A stretch of 64,000 nt of DNA from Haloarcula laminariae (GTDB taxonomy: Archaea; Halobacteriota; Halobacteria; Halobacteriales; Haloarculaceae). Shown one piece after another: positions 18,523 through 27,676 of the stretch. The notes beneath the pieces were generated by a model, which did not search any database, was not told where the DNA came from, and worked only from the letters and a program-made list of their open reading frames with translations. The first letter of the stretch is position 1. Every line of letters begins with the position of its first letter. Made by a program: the position numbers and the translations under genes. The stretch covers positions 37,937-101,936 of the forward strand of contig NZ_JAMZFY010000004.1 in the NCBI RefSeq assembly GCF_025457605.1, given 5' to 3'.

Positions 18523-19397
18523 TCGTCGAATGCCTCCTTAATCTCGGTAGCGAGGTCGTTATACTTCTCGAGTGTTTCGTGTTCCCGATCAGGAACTCTG
18601 CGAACACCTTTTTCACCGTTCTTCCAGCCTTCATCGACGACTTGGTAGGCCGTTGCACGAGAGTCCCACATCTCCTGCATCAGCGACTCACGCTTACGGA
18701 AGACCGCTGGCACCTCATACTGGATATCGTTTTGGAGCGTCTGTAGATGTTCGCGGTGCCCAGTTGTATCACCGAAGGCGACCGGCACGACGCCGAGCAC
18801 ACCCACCTCGATATCGAGATTCCCTTCCAGACCAGCGACGAGTGCTTCGAGCCCATCGATACTGAGCGACCCCTTGCCCGAGAGTTCGACCGGAATAAGG
18901 ATAGTACGAGTGACCATCACGGCGTTGTAGAGCCCTTGACCCTCGGAAGCCTGCGGGTCACAAATGATTACGTCGTACTCCTCTTGGATACCGTTGCGAC
19001 CAAGCAGCTGGTACAATTGCTCTTCCTGGACCCATTCGTAATCTGGGTCAGAGTGCATCTCTTCTTCTGATTCCTTGGCCCGGCGCATTGAAGTATCCAG
19101 GTTCGAGAGCATATTGTGGGCCGGGATCACATCGATATTGTCAATGCCAGTGTCTGTTTTGATGAGGTCTGTGAATGGGCCCTTGCTGCGGCCGACCATG
19201 TGCCGGACTAGGTTATCGGCTTCAGGATTGTCACGGTCATCGTCGACGTCAAAAATATAGGACAGAGAGGCATCTTGCGGGTCAAGATCAATGATTAGCG
19301 TCCGAAGGCCATCCTGAGCGTGCGCATGGGCGAGATTCGCTGCCGTCGTTGTTTTCCCGACGCCCCCAGCCTCGCTATAGACTGTGTATGCAAGCAT
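18519..19397 (-). CDS. ParA/Soj-family partition ATPase
   Basis: The 292-residue protein has the deviant Walker A signature SEAGGVGKTTTAANLAHAH close to the N-terminus, the strand LIIDLDPQDASLSY (Walker A'), and a Walker B-like EEYDVIICDPQASEGQG. These are ParA/MinD hallmarks. It would hydrolyse ATP on the nucleoid to segregate the replicon together with the overlapping downstream partner. The start was set at MLAYTVYSEAGG (19397) because the P-loop must lie near the N-terminus and the seven residues upstream are not conserved. The intergenic region upstream holds inverted and direct repeats that are candidate operator or centromere sites. Confidence 0.9.
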   Translation of the reverse strand: MLAYTVYSEAGGVGKTTTAANLAHAHAQDGLRTLIIDLDPQDASLSYIFDVDDDRDNPEADNLVRHMVGRSKGPFTDLIKTDTGIDNIDVIPAHNMLSNLDTSMRRAKESEEEMHSDPDYEWVQEEQLYQLLGRNGIQEEYDVIICDPQASEGQGLYNAVMVTRTILIPVELSGKGSLSIDGLEALVAGLEGNLDIEVGVLGVVPVAFGDTTGHREHLQTLQNDIQYEVPAVFRKRESLMQEMWDSRATAYQVVDEGWKNGEKGVRRVPDREHETLEKYNDLATEIKEAFDE

Positions 19398-19475
19398 AAT
19401 ATGGAATGTTCTTTGCAACTACTAATAATTAGCGTATATTACTAACACTCGTTATTAACGTCTACTGCTACTTTT

Positions 19476-19569
19476 TGTTCTTAACGTTAGTAACGAACAG
19501 TAGTATCTACTATGAATGTTGTGTGGTAGATACAAATGGTCGAACCCACTGTTCGTAACTACTGTTTGT
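19476..19569. repeat. Repeat cluster upstream of ParA, candidate parS or operator
   Basis: Two direct copies of ACTGTT(C/T)GT occur at 19548-19556 and 19561-19569, a 13-base period. An inverted copy, AACGAACAGT, is at 19492-19501. A perfect 8-bp inverted repeat GTATCTAC/GTAGATAC occupies 19503-19510 and 19526-19533. An imperfect palindrome TGTTCTTAAC...GTAACGAACA spans 19476-19499. The rest of the 19398-19741 gap shows nothing else. Such clusters next to parA are typical of centromere or autoregulatory sites. Confidence 0.5.
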
Positions 19570-19741
19570 CAATCAAACATTTGGAGGAGATGCAGACTGC
19601 ACAGAAATTATTTACAAGTCCAGACCTCGGCAATCGAATTCAGCTCTGATTTTTCCTAAGGCAACTGCTTGCCTTTATTGGAGTAAACGTAAGCACCCGA
19701 GACCGGACGAGAATTAGCCGAATTCGGACGTTTGAAGGCCT

Positions 19742-19936
19742 ATGAAAGTCGTTTTTCGCTTGCTTATTATTTATATATCATATACCGCTATACTATTTTC
19801 ACTCGAGTCAGGGATTAAGCTATTACGAAAGGATCACCGTATTACAATTAATTCAACTGGACAATCAGACGGCGACAACACAGATATGCAAAATTTCAAC
19901 GGAATAGATGAAATTGACACCGCGCTGTTGAAGTGA
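19742..19936 (+). CDS. Possible 64-residue membrane-anchored peptide
   Basis: MKVVFRLLIIYISYTAILFS forms one hydrophobic N-terminal helix followed by a polar, Asn/Asp-rich tail. The composition is less acidic and more AT-rich than the neighbours. I do not recognise it. It could be a small secreted or anchored peptide, or a spurious ORF; it has no clear promoter. Confidence 0.3.
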   Translation: MKVVFRLLIIYISYTAILFSLESGIKLLRKDHRITINSTGQSDGDNTDMQNFNGIDEIDTALLK

Positions 19937-19968
19937 ATGTCCTCTGTTGTAATCATCAACACTGACGT

Positions 19969-20178
19969 ATGTCTCACCGAGATATGGAAGCAGGAGGAAA
20001 GGAGCCTCAATGGCCTGGTTACATCATGTTTACTGGTCTTCTGTGTATCATCGGTAGTATACTCATCAGCCTCGCCTTGGGACCCGAATTAGGATACAGC
20101 AGTATCTTAGCAGGGATGAGATATTTCGGGTTCGCTCTAATCGTCGTGGGGTTTCTTATTTTTGTGACAGTAGAGTGA
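19969..20178 (+). CDS. Small two-helix membrane protein
   Basis: The 69-residue product has a short polar N-terminus (MSHRDMEAGGKEPQWPG) and two hydrophobic segments, YIMFTGLLCIIGSILISLAL and RYFGFALIVVGFLIFVTV, joined by a short Gly-containing loop. That is a helical hairpin typical of haloarchaeal small membrane proteins. No function is assigned. It is convergent with the TrkH gene. Confidence 0.5.
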   Translation: MSHRDMEAGGKEPQWPGYIMFTGLLCIIGSILISLALGPELGYSSILAGMRYFGFALIVVGFLIFVTVE

Positions 20179-20311
20179 GGTACACATCAATAAGACCGAC
20201 GACTGACTCCCCACGGGAGGTGACTGCTAGGCCGTAACACAACCTCTGGTTAGTCGAGTTCCGTGCAACAATTTCAGATGGCTATTTTGTCAAATCTAAA
20301 TTACATCTAAT

Positions 20312-21862
20312 TTAGCGGTACATATTGAGCCGCTGTAGGACTGATCCAACTAGTACGGCGATGGGGATGATTTCGAGCCGCCCGACCCACATATTGAGTA
20401 TCAGCATGGCCTTCGCAGTATCGGGCATATCCGGCCCGGTGATACCACTGCTGAGGCCGACGTTACTCTGTGCGCTCATCACGTCGAAGATGACGTACTC
20501 CAGCGGGTGGGCCGGTGAGAGCACACGGAGCAACACTGCGACGCCGATAACGAGGAATGTAATCCAGAGGATGAACACGACCGTCGCTTCAGTGTACTCG
20601 CGTTGGGCCTGTTCTTCGCTGAGCTTCCGGTCACCTATCTGCAGGTACGCAATGGCGGACTGCGGGCGGAAAACGTCCTGTATCTGCCAGACAGTCCCCT
20701 TGATCAGCGTTATCACGCGGATGAGCTTGAGACCGCTGACAGTCGACCCCGCTGCAGCACCAGTGAGCATGCCGAGACAGGCCCACAGCGTAGCACCAGC
20801 ACTCCAGACTTGCTCGGTTCCGCCACCGATTGCCGTGCTTCCGAAGCCAGTGTTCGACGTTGCGGAGACGAACTGGAAGAGCGCGACCCGGAACGTCTCT
20901 TCAAGCGTCGCGTACTGACCGTTCGCGTACAGGATTGCCGTAAGGACAAGCGAGCCGACAGTGAACCAGATGAACACCCATCGGGTCTGGAGATCGGTGT
21001 ACAGATTCCGCACCTCGCCTTTGAATATGAGGTAGTGGATCGGGAAGGCGATACTGCCAGCGACCATAATCGGCACAGTCGCGTACTCGATCAGCGGACT
21101 GTCGTAGTACCCGATAGACTCTGCGTGAACGGAGAATCCACCGGTAGCGATACCAGTCATCCCGTGATTGATAGCGTCCCACAGCGGCATGCCGGCCAGC
21201 AGGAACAAGACAATCGACCCAAGCGTGAGCCCGACGAAGATTTTCCAGATCTCGCGGACGGTGGTCACGATGCTCGGATGGATCTTCTCCGAGCGTGCTT
21301 CGCTCTCGTAGAGGGTGTAGGAGCCACTGCTACCTCCTCGTCGGAGGATAGCAACCGTCAGGACGATGACGCCGACGCCGCCGACCCACTCGATGAACGA
21401 CCGCCACCAGTGCAGCGAGCGCGGCAGTTTTTCTTCGACAGCGGCTACAGTGAGCCCGGTGCCGGTGAAGCCGCTCATACTCTCGAACACCGCATCCAGT
21501 GGGTTGAGGAAGATAGCCGTCGTCTCGTCCATTGCCGGCGTGTTCATCCAGATCGGCAGCGGGTCGAGCTGGATAGTCCACGCGATGAGGAGAAAGGGCA
21601 GCCCGCCGAGGACGCCGACGAGCGCCCATGCAGTAGCTGCGGTAACCATCGCCTCGCGTTTCTCCGGCGGGTCAGCGTCTTCGTAGCGCCAAACCAGCAG
21701 ACTCCCGAGACCGGCCATAATCAGCGCCGAGATGAGGAAGGCCGGAATCGCAAAGAACTCGCCGTTTACTGCCGCGACGAGGACAGAAATCATCATCATA
21801 AACGAGATAGCTTGCACGATGCGACCGACGTCACGGCCGACGGTTCGTCTGTTTACGATCAT
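20312..21862 (-). CDS. trkH: TrkH-type potassium transporter, membrane subunit
   Basis: The 516-residue protein has the four-fold M1-P-M2 repeat of Trk/Ktr/HKT channels. The four filter loops carry the conserved glycine: SMSGFTGTGLT, GMTGIATGGFS, FVSATSNTGFGS and VMSAQSNVGLSSG. The segment SEARSEKIHPSIVTTVREIWKI, typical of TrkH, follows the first repeat. It would take up K+ under control of the TrkA ring, osmotically essential in a salt-in organism. It lies 21 bases downstream of trkA on the same strand and is a paralogue of the TrkH at 29358-30983. Start MIVNRRTVGRD is the first ATG of the conserved N-terminus. Confidence 0.93.
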   Translation of the reverse strand: MIVNRRTVGRDVGRIVQAISFMMMISVLVAAVNGEFFAIPAFLISALIMAGLGSLLVWRYEDADPPEKREAMVTAATAWALVGVLGGLPFLLIAWTIQLDPLPIWMNTPAMDETTAIFLNPLDAVFESMSGFTGTGLTVAAVEEKLPRSLHWWRSFIEWVGGVGVIVLTVAILRRGGSSGSYTLYESEARSEKIHPSIVTTVREIWKIFVGLTLGSIVLFLLAGMPLWDAINHGMTGIATGGFSVHAESIGYYDSPLIEYATVPIMVAGSIAFPIHYLIFKGEVRNLYTDLQTRWVFIWFTVGSLVLTAILYANGQYATLEETFRVALFQFVSATSNTGFGSTAIGGGTEQVWSAGATLWACLGMLTGAAAGSTVSGLKLIRVITLIKGTVWQIQDVFRPQSAIAYLQIGDRKLSEEQAQREYTEATVVFILWITFLVIGVAVLLRVLSPAHPLEYVIFDVMSAQSNVGLSSGITGPDMPDTAKAMLILNMWVGRLEIIPIAVLVGSVLQRLNMYR

Positions 21863-21883
21863 CTCAGGATAATTGAGGACTGC

Positions 21884-22594
21884 TCACAGGCTGAATCCGT
21901 TCGAATCGTTCGTTTCGTGGTCCTCGTAATGGCCGAAAATGTCGGTCACTTCCGGTGTAGCCCCGGTTCCGGAGTACACCGTCAACAGGTCTCCCTGTTC
22001 GATACGAGTCTGTCCACGCGGAGTGATGGGCGAATCCGATTCGTTCCGTTCAATCGCCACAACGAGCGTGTCTTCGTCGAGTAATCCTTCCTCGTCCGCT
22101 TCGATGAGGGTCAGGCCGGCGATTGGTGCGTCCTCGGCGACAGTTATCTCGAACACTTCGGCGACATCGCCGACCCGCATGTAATCGACAATCGAGGGGC
22201 GGTCCACAGATCTGAACAGCGATTCGGCGATGAGGCGCTGTGGGTTCTCCATCGTATTGACGCCGATTTGCCGGAAGAGGTTCATGTGCTCCGGATTGTG
22301 GACGACCGAGACGATGCCAGGGATTTCGAGTTCCTGTGCGAGCAGGCAAATCATGACATTGGTCGCGTCCTGGTCCGTCGTCGAGATGATGGCGTCTGCG
22401 CGTTCGGCCCCGGCATCCTCTAACGTCTCCTTGATTGTGGCATCCGCATTGATCACCATGCAGTCGAACTCACTGGCGACCTCGTCTGCCCTGGCTGCGT
22501 CTTTCTCGATGACGACGACTTCGTTTCCGGTTCCCGTTGCGATTTCGATGAGCGGCGTTCCGATATCGCCGGCTCCGACAGTGATTATATACAT
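21884..22594 (-). CDS. trkA: TrkA potassium-uptake regulatory subunit
   Basis: The 236-residue protein begins with a Rossmann NAD-binding RCK_N domain (VGAGDIGTPLIEIA, then an acidic residue ending beta-2 in VVVIEKD). A C-terminal RCK_C domain (about 140-220) follows with the usual PRGQTRIEQGDLLTVYSG ending. It would form the cytosolic gating ring of the TrkH encoded just downstream. It is very similar to the TrkA at 28651-29337: the segment ADAIISTTDQDATNVM is shared without change. The C-terminal tail is acidic and slightly longer than in the other copies. Confidence 0.92.
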   Translation of the reverse strand: MYIITVGAGDIGTPLIEIATGTGNEVVVIEKDAARADEVASEFDCMVINADATIKETLEDAGAERADAIISTTDQDATNVMICLLAQELEIPGIVSVVHNPEHMNLFRQIGVNTMENPQRLIAESLFRSVDRPSIVDYMRVGDVAEVFEITVAEDAPIAGLTLIEADEEGLLDEDTLVVAIERNESDSPITPRGQTRIEQGDLLTVYSGTGATPEVTDIFGHYEDHETNDSNGFSL

Positions 22595-22847
22595 GTACTT
22601 TCACTCCTACTGGTGCCGTTTGCGCTGCGTAATTCGTGGTCAGGATGCCGAACGCAGTGCTTGTCCTGCTGCCTGCTAACCTGACATTGCGGACCTAAGT
22701 TCGTAGTCACTTGGCAGTAGATTACGGTCCTAGAATAAAAACTCCGCTATCTTGCGGTATCAGTATAATATGGGGCTTCAGGTCAGTATTCGGGAGTGGT
22801 ATTGACTTTACCACCAGAATAAGAGTGATATAAAATCAATCGTGTCA

Positions 22848-23612
22848 TCACGAGGGTGTCATCGGCTTGTTCGTATTGCCGAAGGCTTCTAGTGTCGACT
22901 CGGGCACGCCGTCCCGGGCGAACACGGAGATGAGGTCACCAGAACGGATCTCTGTGTCACCTTTCGGCGTAATCATTTCTTCCCCCCGTTCGATGGCGAT
23001 TACGAGGACTTCACTGCCAAGCAGCGATTGTTCGTTGGCTTCCCGTAGCGTCGTGTTGACAATCGGTGCGTCCTTGCTGACTGTCACGTCCACCACTTCG
23101 GCGCCGCCAGAGAGTGACACCATGTCGGTCATGGCACCCTGCTTGCTCGCGCCGTCCGGTCCGAACGGCTCGTATGGCGTAAAATACTCCTCCTGAATCA
23201 GGTCTTCGTCCTCGATTTCCAGGCCGAGCTTGCTGAGCTGGTGTGCAATCCGCGTCAGGTCGCTCATCTCTTCACCCACGGCCTTGACCTGAAGGTTGCC
23301 ACGCCCTGTCCGGAGTTCCCGGACGTTCACGACACCGGGTACGGTGAGCGCCTTTCTGGCGAGATTCTCTCGCTCACTTGCAGAGGTGTTACAGACAAAT
23401 AGATTGGTCATGCGGCTCTCACACCGCTCGTAGTCGATGTCCGCGTGATACCCCTTGATAATTCCCGCCTCTTCGAGCTGGTCAATGCGGTTACGAATCG
23501 TCCCCGGAGAGACATCCATCTCCTCCGCGACCATCGGGGCCGAGATGTTCCGTGCGTCCTGCTGTAGCGCGTGGATGATGCGCTTGTCAATTTCGTCGAG
23601 ACGACGACTCAT
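22848..23612 (-). CDS. Lrp/AsnC regulator fused to a TrkA-C (RCK_C) domain
   Basis: Residues about 1-60 form an AsnC/Lrp helix-turn-helix (RLDEIDKRIIHALQQDARN ... VSPGTIRNRIDQLEEAGII). An Lrp-like middle domain follows (about 60-150), with GVVNVRELRTGRGNLQVKAV. The last third (about 165-250) is an RCK_C domain (DAPIVNTTLREANEQ ... GDTEIRSGDLISVFARDG), the ligand-sensing part of TrkA. The protein should bind DNA and sense a small ligand, so it is a good candidate for the local regulator of the Trk genes. RCK_C domains can bind cyclic di-AMP in other organisms; whether this one does is unknown. It lies between trkA and the APC permease, same strand. Confidence 0.85.
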   Translation of the reverse strand: MSRRLDEIDKRIIHALQQDARNISAPMVAEEMDVSPGTIRNRIDQLEEAGIIKGYHADIDYERCESRMTNLFVCNTSASERENLARKALTVPGVVNVRELRTGRGNLQVKAVGEEMSDLTRIAHQLSKLGLEIEDEDLIQEEYFTPYEPFGPDGASKQGAMTDMVSLSGGAEVVDVTVSKDAPIVNTTLREANEQSLLGSEVLVIAIERGEEMITPKGDTEIRSGDLISVFARDGVPESTLEAFGNTNKPMTPS

Positions 23613-23662
23613 AGGGGAATTACAGGGCGCGCGCCAATCCCTTTTTCCCCTTCTGCCAGTGT

Positions 23663-25933
23663 CTACGATTCGAGGCGTTGGACGATGGCCTGACGGACCG
23701 ACATCGCGGACTCTTCGGGACCCCGAGCCATGACCACAGTCCGATCAGCCTGTTCACCAATCGTCTCGGGTAATGAGCCGAAGACGGCCTGTGACACCGC
23801 ACCAGTGCGGGTTGCACCCACACAGATAGTATCGTACTCCGAGGCCGCATCGAGAATCGTCCCCTCGATATCCTCGGCGACCTCGATACGGCTCTCGTAT
23901 TGAGTCGCTTCGAGACCGGCCCGCTCGACGAACTCCTCAATGAGCACCTCCCCGCGCTCCTGTGGCGACGCACCTTCGTCATCGTCGCCTGGTTCCTGGA
24001 CGTTGAACAGCGTCAACGAGGTATCCTCGCCGGACGCCTCAGCAAACTCCGCTGCCCGCCGGGCGGTAACTGGTGCGTGGGGGCCCTCACCGGCGAGGAC
24101 CATGATATCTCCCTCTCCGCGCCCGTCCTCGGGCCAGAGTTTCACGAGCGTCGCATCACACGAAGCGCGGCCAATGACGGGGTCGATAGTCGAGCCGAGG
24201 ACGTGTTCGCGCCGACTCCGTGTGCCTTTCCAGCCCAGCAGGACGTGGTCGGCGTCTTCCTCCTCGATGACGTCCAGAATCGCCGAACCGGCGTTGCGGC
24301 CGACGATTGCGCGAGTTCGTAGACCGACATCGAGCTCGTCGGCAATGTCCCGCGCGGAGTCCAGCAGTTCCTGCTGTCTTTCAACACGTGCTTCCTCGAA
24401 AGTGAGGTCCTGCGCTAGCGAGGTCTGCTGTGGGACTTCGATGATATTCACCACGATGACTTCGGCCGTCTCACTATCGTGAGCGTGTGCACTGGCCGCT
24501 GCCATCCGGAGCAGGTCCCGTTCGGTTTCGGGGTTCGCTACCGGTACAACGACTTGGTAGCGCCCCTGTCCGTCGGTAACTTTCGTCGGACCCGGCGCGA
24601 TTGCTTCCCCGACCAAGCTCTGGCTGAGCGCCCGGTCGCGTGCGTAGACGGCGTACCAGAGGATCCCAAAGACGACGATGACACCGCCGATAGCCTGCAC
24701 GATAAGGCTCATCTGGAGCAGAATGGCGATACAGGCAATAAATCCGAGTATCGGGACAATCGGATACAGAACGCTCGGAATCCGGAACGACGGGTCATAG
24801 GCCTCGGGGTCGGCACGTCGCAGGACGACGACCGCGACGTGGACGAGCGCGTAGGTGACGAGATACATGAAACTCGCCACTTCAGCGAGTGTTCCGATAC
24901 CGACGCCGATGGCGATGAGCACCAGCGTGATGATACCTGTCGCGGTGATTGCACGGTACGGCGTTCGGAACCGGTCGTGAACCTCGTTGAGCCAGTTAAT
25001 GAGAATCTTGTCACGACCCATGGCAAAGTTCACGCGGGCCGCCGAGAGGATACTCGCGTTCGCACTCGACACCGTTGCCAGAACAGCACCGACAATCATT
25101 GCCAGCGCGCCGATGGAGCCCATGAACTCGGTCGCCACGTCAGCGACCGGAATCTGTGAGGTTGCGAGCGCCTCGATGGAGAGCGTCCCCGTCGAGACGA
25201 ACATCACACCCACGTACATCAGCGTGGGCGTCACAACCGCGGCAATCATCGCCAAAGGGAGGTTCCGGCTTGGGTTCTTGATCTCCTCGGCGCTGGTTGC
25301 AATCACCTCGAAGCCGATGAACGTCACGTAGACGGTTCCGATGGTGGCCGCGACGGCCGGCCACCCGTTGGGGTTGAAATCCCCGATAGTCGGGCCATCG
25401 ACGATTCCGATGCCGAGGAAGGTGACGATGAGACCGACCAGCGTGAGGACAATAACGTTCTGCAGTGCGCCGGTCTCCTTGACGCCGTAGTAGTTGACGC
25501 CGGTCAGCAGTGCTGCCATGACGAGTGCAGCGACAGTAATCCCAATCTCGCCCCATCCGGCTAGGAAGCCGACATACTGACCAAGGCCGGGTAGCAGGTA
25601 TTGGCCGAACCCAATCATGTAGAAGGCACTGGCGAAAGTCAACCCGGCCCACATCCCCCATCCGACGATACTGCCGAAGAATGGGCCCAGTGCTCGATTG
25701 ACGTAATAGTAGCTCCCACCGGCTTTCGGCATCCCGGTGGCAAGCTCCGAGAGCGAAATCGCCGCGAGCAGCGAGACAAGCCCGCCGGCGAAGAAGGAGA
25801 TCATGCTTGCAGGACCCGCCTGTTCGGCGGCGATACTCGGCAGGACGAAGATGCCGGCACCAATCATCGTCCCGAGTCCAATAGTGTACGCTTCGAGGAA
25901 GCCGAGGTCGCGTGCGAGTTCCTGGTCAGTCAT
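23663..25933 (-). CDS. APC-superfamily permease fused to two Usp domains
   Basis: The 756-residue protein starts with a 12-helix APC permease (about residues 1-430, with GLGTMIGAGIFVLPS in helix 1 and a long GGSYYYVNRALGPF in helix 3). Two universal-stress-protein domains follow (about 465-610 and 620-750). The first Usp domain contains DHVLLGWKGTRSR, the second a conserved ATP-loop-like VVMARGP end. It should import an amino acid or related cation-coupled solute, with the Usp part regulating it. Start 25933 (MTDQELARDLGFLEAYT) matches family N-termini and overlaps the stop of the upstream usp gene by 8 bases; the frame open further upstream is not conserved-looking. Confidence 0.85.
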   Translation of the reverse strand: MTDQELARDLGFLEAYTIGLGTMIGAGIFVLPSIAAEQAGPASMISFFAGGLVSLLAAISLSELATGMPKAGGSYYYVNRALGPFFGSIVGWGMWAGLTFASAFYMIGFGQYLLPGLGQYVGFLAGWGEIGITVAALVMAALLTGVNYYGVKETGALQNVIVLTLVGLIVTFLGIGIVDGPTIGDFNPNGWPAVAATIGTVYVTFIGFEVIATSAEEIKNPSRNLPLAMIAAVVTPTLMYVGVMFVSTGTLSIEALATSQIPVADVATEFMGSIGALAMIVGAVLATVSSANASILSAARVNFAMGRDKILINWLNEVHDRFRTPYRAITATGIITLVLIAIGVGIGTLAEVASFMYLVTYALVHVAVVVLRRADPEAYDPSFRIPSVLYPIVPILGFIACIAILLQMSLIVQAIGGVIVVFGILWYAVYARDRALSQSLVGEAIAPGPTKVTDGQGRYQVVVPVANPETERDLLRMAAASAHAHDSETAEVIVVNIIEVPQQTSLAQDLTFEEARVERQQELLDSARDIADELDVGLRTRAIVGRNAGSAILDVIEEEDADHVLLGWKGTRSRREHVLGSTIDPVIGRASCDATLVKLWPEDGRGEGDIMVLAGEGPHAPVTARRAAEFAEASGEDTSLTLFNVQEPGDDDEGASPQERGEVLIEEFVERAGLEATQYESRIEVAEDIEGTILDAASEYDTICVGATRTGAVSQAVFGSLPETIGEQADRTVVMARGPEESAMSVRQAIVQRLES

Positions 25934-26357
25934 GGTCTGGTAGTGTGATAACAGGCAAGTCGCTCTCCGAGACGAGTGACAGCGCCACGTCACCGGTCAG
26001 CAGACGGATCCACCGACTGCCACCACGTGGAGTGAAGACGATAGCACTCGCGTCGATGTCGTGTGCTGTTTGGATAATCGTTTCTGCAACGTCAGTCCCG
26101 TAGCGAATATCAGTTGTGACGGTGATGTCGGAGTCCACAAATACGCCACGGGCGCTATCGAATATCTCGTGAGCGTATTCTTCACGCTGTTCGACTGAGG
26201 CCTTGTCCGGTGCACCACCGGCCTTCTCGATCACGTTGATAACAGTCACGTCGCCCCCGGTTGATTCTAGATACGGTCGGATAGCCCGCATCGTTGCTTC
26301 AGCGTCTTCCGGTGAGGCCACGGGCACCAGTGCATGGGTGAACAACGACGTGGACAT
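25926..26357 (-). CDS. Universal stress protein (UspA family)
   Basis: A 143-residue single Usp domain: N-terminal beta strand with LVPVASPEDAEATMRAIRP, central VINVIEKAGGAPDKASVEQR, and the ATP-binding-type signature AIVFTPRGGSRWIRLLTGDV near the C-terminus, ending with PVITLPDHD. Start at MSTSLFTHALVPV (26357). It is nearly a twin of the Usp at 28151-28594, sharing EKAGGAPDKASVEQRE and FTPRGGSRW. It precedes and overlaps the APC-Usp gene, so the two are coupled. It probably modulates transport in response to energy or stress. Confidence 0.88.
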   Translation of the reverse strand: MSTSLFTHALVPVASPEDAEATMRAIRPYLESTGGDVTVINVIEKAGGAPDKASVEQREEYAHEIFDSARGVFVDSDITVTTDIRYGTDVAETIIQTAHDIDASAIVFTPRGGSRWIRLLTGDVALSLVSESDLPVITLPDHD

Positions 26358-26538
26358 GTTACACCCTCCCCAATCTAGTGCCAACGCATCGAGTATGATA
26401 CCCTCCGGTAATTGTGTTCCGAACCATACTCCATAGTCTACGGGACTGGTTAATCAATTGTTTGTCTCCGGCGTTACCAATTCATCGTATAGGGAGTATA
26501 TATTGTTCTAGCTGCGGAATGCGGAACAATGCTGTGGA

Positions 26539-26545
26539 TTTATTA
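26539..26545 (+). promoter_or_regulatory. TATA box for the tandem Usp gene
   Basis: TTTATTA is centred about 26 bases before the ATG at 26568, consistent with a leaderless transcript. It lies in the divergent region between the two oppositely oriented usp genes. Confidence 0.55.
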
Positions 26546-26567
26546 CGGATAGAAAAGCAGTAGTTGC

Positions 26568-27440
26568 ATGGCTCACGCTGAAACGAGTCTCAAAGAGTTT
26601 CTGGAACGGTCCGAGACTCCAGATGCTCCACCACGTATTCTGTATCCGATTTTCAGTTCACACGATAGTTTCACGTTCGAGACTGCATTGAATATCGCAG
26701 AGGGCGTGGGGGGTAAACTCATCGTACTGGATTTGCTTACAGACGACAGCCTCCAGAGTGCAGAGATCACTCATGTCGGTCGAAAGCTACTGCAAGCCAA
26801 CCTGGACGAGAACCACACGGCCGACGCTCACCTGATTGTCGAGGAAACGAGCAGTCCACTCAAAACAGCGATCAAAGTAGCGCAGCAACGAGATATCCAG
26901 CTTGTCGTCCTTGATGAACACACTCCCGATCTGTTCGGGGAGGGGCTTCGCGGTGACGCGGCCGACCGGATGAGAAAAAAAGCATCGTGTGACGTCCTTT
27001 CGGTCACATACTCTCGTGCCGGTCCGGGTATCGCATCAGTACTCGTCCCGGTCGCCGAGGGGAAACATTCTGGCCTCGGTGTCATCGTCGGGGGCGCCCT
27101 CGGAGTGGGTGCGGACGCACCCGTCGACCTCTTTCACGTGTCCGAGGAGAAAACCGATGCTGAAGTATCACGGGTCTCGGACCTGTTCGAACGGGCTCGG
27201 GACCGCCTCCCTGAATCGGTCGAACTGGACACATGGCACCTCGAAGCGCCCGACGTCGCCGAGGCAATCATCAACGAGTCCGCACATTACGACGTGACTT
27301 TAATAGGCAAACCGAGCCAAAGCGGTCTCCGGGAGTTCGTTACGGGCTCGATTACAGCAGCTGTGACCAAAGAGTCGGAAAACGCCGTCCTTACAGTACA
27401 GCGAAACGGTGATTCTGGATTCAGCTTCGAGCAGGGGTAG
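26568..27440 (+). CDS. Tandem Usp-domain protein
   Basis: The 290-residue protein contains two diverged Usp folds. The first (about 20-150) lacks the clear G-x2-G-x9-G ATP loop. The second (about 155-280) starts SVLVPVAEGKHSGLGVIVGG and ends GLREFVTGSITAAVTKESEN, close to the expected loop. It likely dimerises and senses nucleotides or metabolic state. It is divergently transcribed from the usp-APC pair and lies at the centre of the mirrored potassium island. It has its own TATA box. Confidence 0.75.
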   Translation: MAHAETSLKEFLERSETPDAPPRILYPIFSSHDSFTFETALNIAEGVGGKLIVLDLLTDDSLQSAEITHVGRKLLQANLDENHTADAHLIVEETSSPLKTAIKVAQQRDIQLVVLDEHTPDLFGEGLRGDAADRMRKKASCDVLSVTYSRAGPGIASVLVPVAEGKHSGLGVIVGGALGVGADAPVDLFHVSEEKTDAEVSRVSDLFERARDRLPESVELDTWHLEAPDVAEAIINESAHYDVTLIGKPSQSGLREFVTGSITAAVTKESENAVLTVQRNGDSGFSFEQG

Positions 27441-27666
27441 CGGAGGATTCGAAACAGTGACTGCACGTCACAGTATCTCTGACTGCCGCTGTGAGTCAAC
27501 TACGTCTGGCCTGTCAGCGTTCCGGCCAAGCGCTTCCTCCCAGCTTTGAATCATCTGAGTTCGATGGGGAACCCACCAGACGAAAGAGACTTCAGATTTC
27601 TGGTATGATTTCGGTATAAGTAATTAAACTCGAATATAGAACTGTATAAGGAATCTAGACACCAAT

Positions 27667-27676
27667 TTTTATAAGG
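27667..27676 (+). promoter_or_regulatory. Strong TATA box in the usp/trk promoter region
   Basis: TTTTATAAGG is an excellent archaeal TATA element. Transcription would start near 27695-27700, giving a leader of about 100 bases before the ATG at 27799. The leader is GC-rich with short inverted repeats (e.g. around 27740-27760). The rest of 27441-27798 has no gene I can support. Confidence 0.65.

Noticed and set aside
20603..22084. 493-codon plus-strand frame opposite trkH and trkA
   Set aside because: It is antisense to two clear Trk genes and its protein has no domain; high-GC coding DNA commonly gives long opposite frames.
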